Assembly: GCA_046724655.1 (NCBI GenBank)
Contig: JBKOWY010000025.1
Span: 1-5,739 of the forward strand
Length of the DNA stretch: 5,739 nucleotides
DNA from: JALZAA01 sp046724655
GTDB lineage: Bacteria > Actinomycetota > Acidimicrobiia > IMCC26256 > JACDBD01
Reading direction: 5' to 3'
The notes under the pieces were generated by a model that was not told the origin of the DNA, ran no database searches, and was given only the letters and a program-made list of their open reading frames with translations. A program made the position numbers and the translations under genes. The first letter of the stretch is position 1. Each line of letters starts with the position of its first letter. Shown here piece by piece: positions 5,542-5,739 of this stretch.

Positions 5542-5739
5542 CTACTTCGAGGCGGCGCTGGGAGACCAATCAGCCCGGGCGATGACGATCGACAGGGGAC
5601 GCCCGAATGAGCCCGGCGTCGGCCACAGGGGGCGTCCGCGGGCTCCGTGCGAGCCGTTCTGGGTCCGTCGTCCATCCAGGAAACGGCGGAAGCTCACCAC
5701 GGCCTCAACCCCAGCGGCAACGGTCAACTCAACCACGCG
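5542..5739 (-). CDS. Open frame entering from the right edge, doubtful, partial
   Basis: A 65-codon minus-strand frame is open to the window edge and ends at a TAG (5542-5544). It reads VVELTVAAGVEAVVSFRRFL near the edge and PLSIVIARADWSPSAASK at the end. A GTG at 5736 is a possible start, but the frame may continue from outside. Third-position GC is about 77 percent, yet the middle (RTQNGSHGARGRPLWPTPGS) is low in structure and second-position GC is high. It could be the C-terminus of a gene outside the window or non-coding sequence. No family is recognised. Confidence 0.25.
   Translation of the reverse strand, partial: RVVELTVAAGVEAVVSFRRFLDGRRTQNGSHGARGRPLWPTPGSFGRPLSIVIARADWSPSAASK

Noticed and set aside
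5182..5610. Plus-strand 142-codon open frame antisense to the small ORFs
   Set aside because: It is in codon register with the minus frame. Over 5182-5310 third-position GC is lower than on the minus strand and there is no Shine-Dalgarno sequence before its ATG. The minus reading fits coding better, though not decisively.

Overview
This is a strongly GC-rich bacterial window. All the convincing genes lie on the minus strand. High GC at third codon positions, GTG starts, a mycobacterial-type GH15 (trehalase/glucoamylase-like) enzyme and a possible leaderless start point to Actinomycetota. Class or genus cannot be read from this sequence. I see no rRNA, tRNA, CRISPR array, insertion sequence or phage gene.

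In minus-strand transcription order (right to left) the layout is as follows. (1) 5739-4657 holds a row of very small ORFs: an open frame entering from the window edge (stop at 5542), a 55-aa ORF, a 70-aa ORF, an 82-aa ORF that starts inside the 70-aa one, and a 78-aa ORF. The last two are convincing as small unknown proteins; the first two are doubtful. (2) A 244-bp gap holds a perfect 12-bp palindrome 44 bp before the next gene. (3) 4412-2634 encodes a complete 592-residue glycoside hydrolase family 15 protein. (4) The 513-bp gap 2121-2633 contains broken plus-strand coding signal that changes frame several times and ends at a TAA 16 bp from the stop of the GH15 gene. It looks like a decayed or sequence-damaged gene facing GH15. 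(5) 2120-1506 encodes a left-handed beta-helix protein of the gamma-carbonic-anhydrase type that appears to lack the metal-binding histidines. (6) 1413-544 encodes an alpha/beta hydrolase closely resembling fluoroacetate dehalogenases, with its halide-pocket His-Trp pair replaced by Arg-Tyr. (7) After a 405-bp stretch without a gene comes the first 46 codons of a membrane protein with a Pro/Gln-rich N-terminus, which runs off the left edge.

The genes do not form an obvious pathway. GH15 is a carbohydrate hydrolase, and the beta-helix and alpha/beta-hydrolase genes are 92 bp apart and may be co-transcribed. The most interesting points are the two enzymes that keep their fold and family motifs but have altered active sites (findings at 544-1413 and 1506-2120), the broken gene at 2257-2617, and the overlapping small ORFs at 4922-5310. 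I found no convincing evidence of a new multi-gene system.
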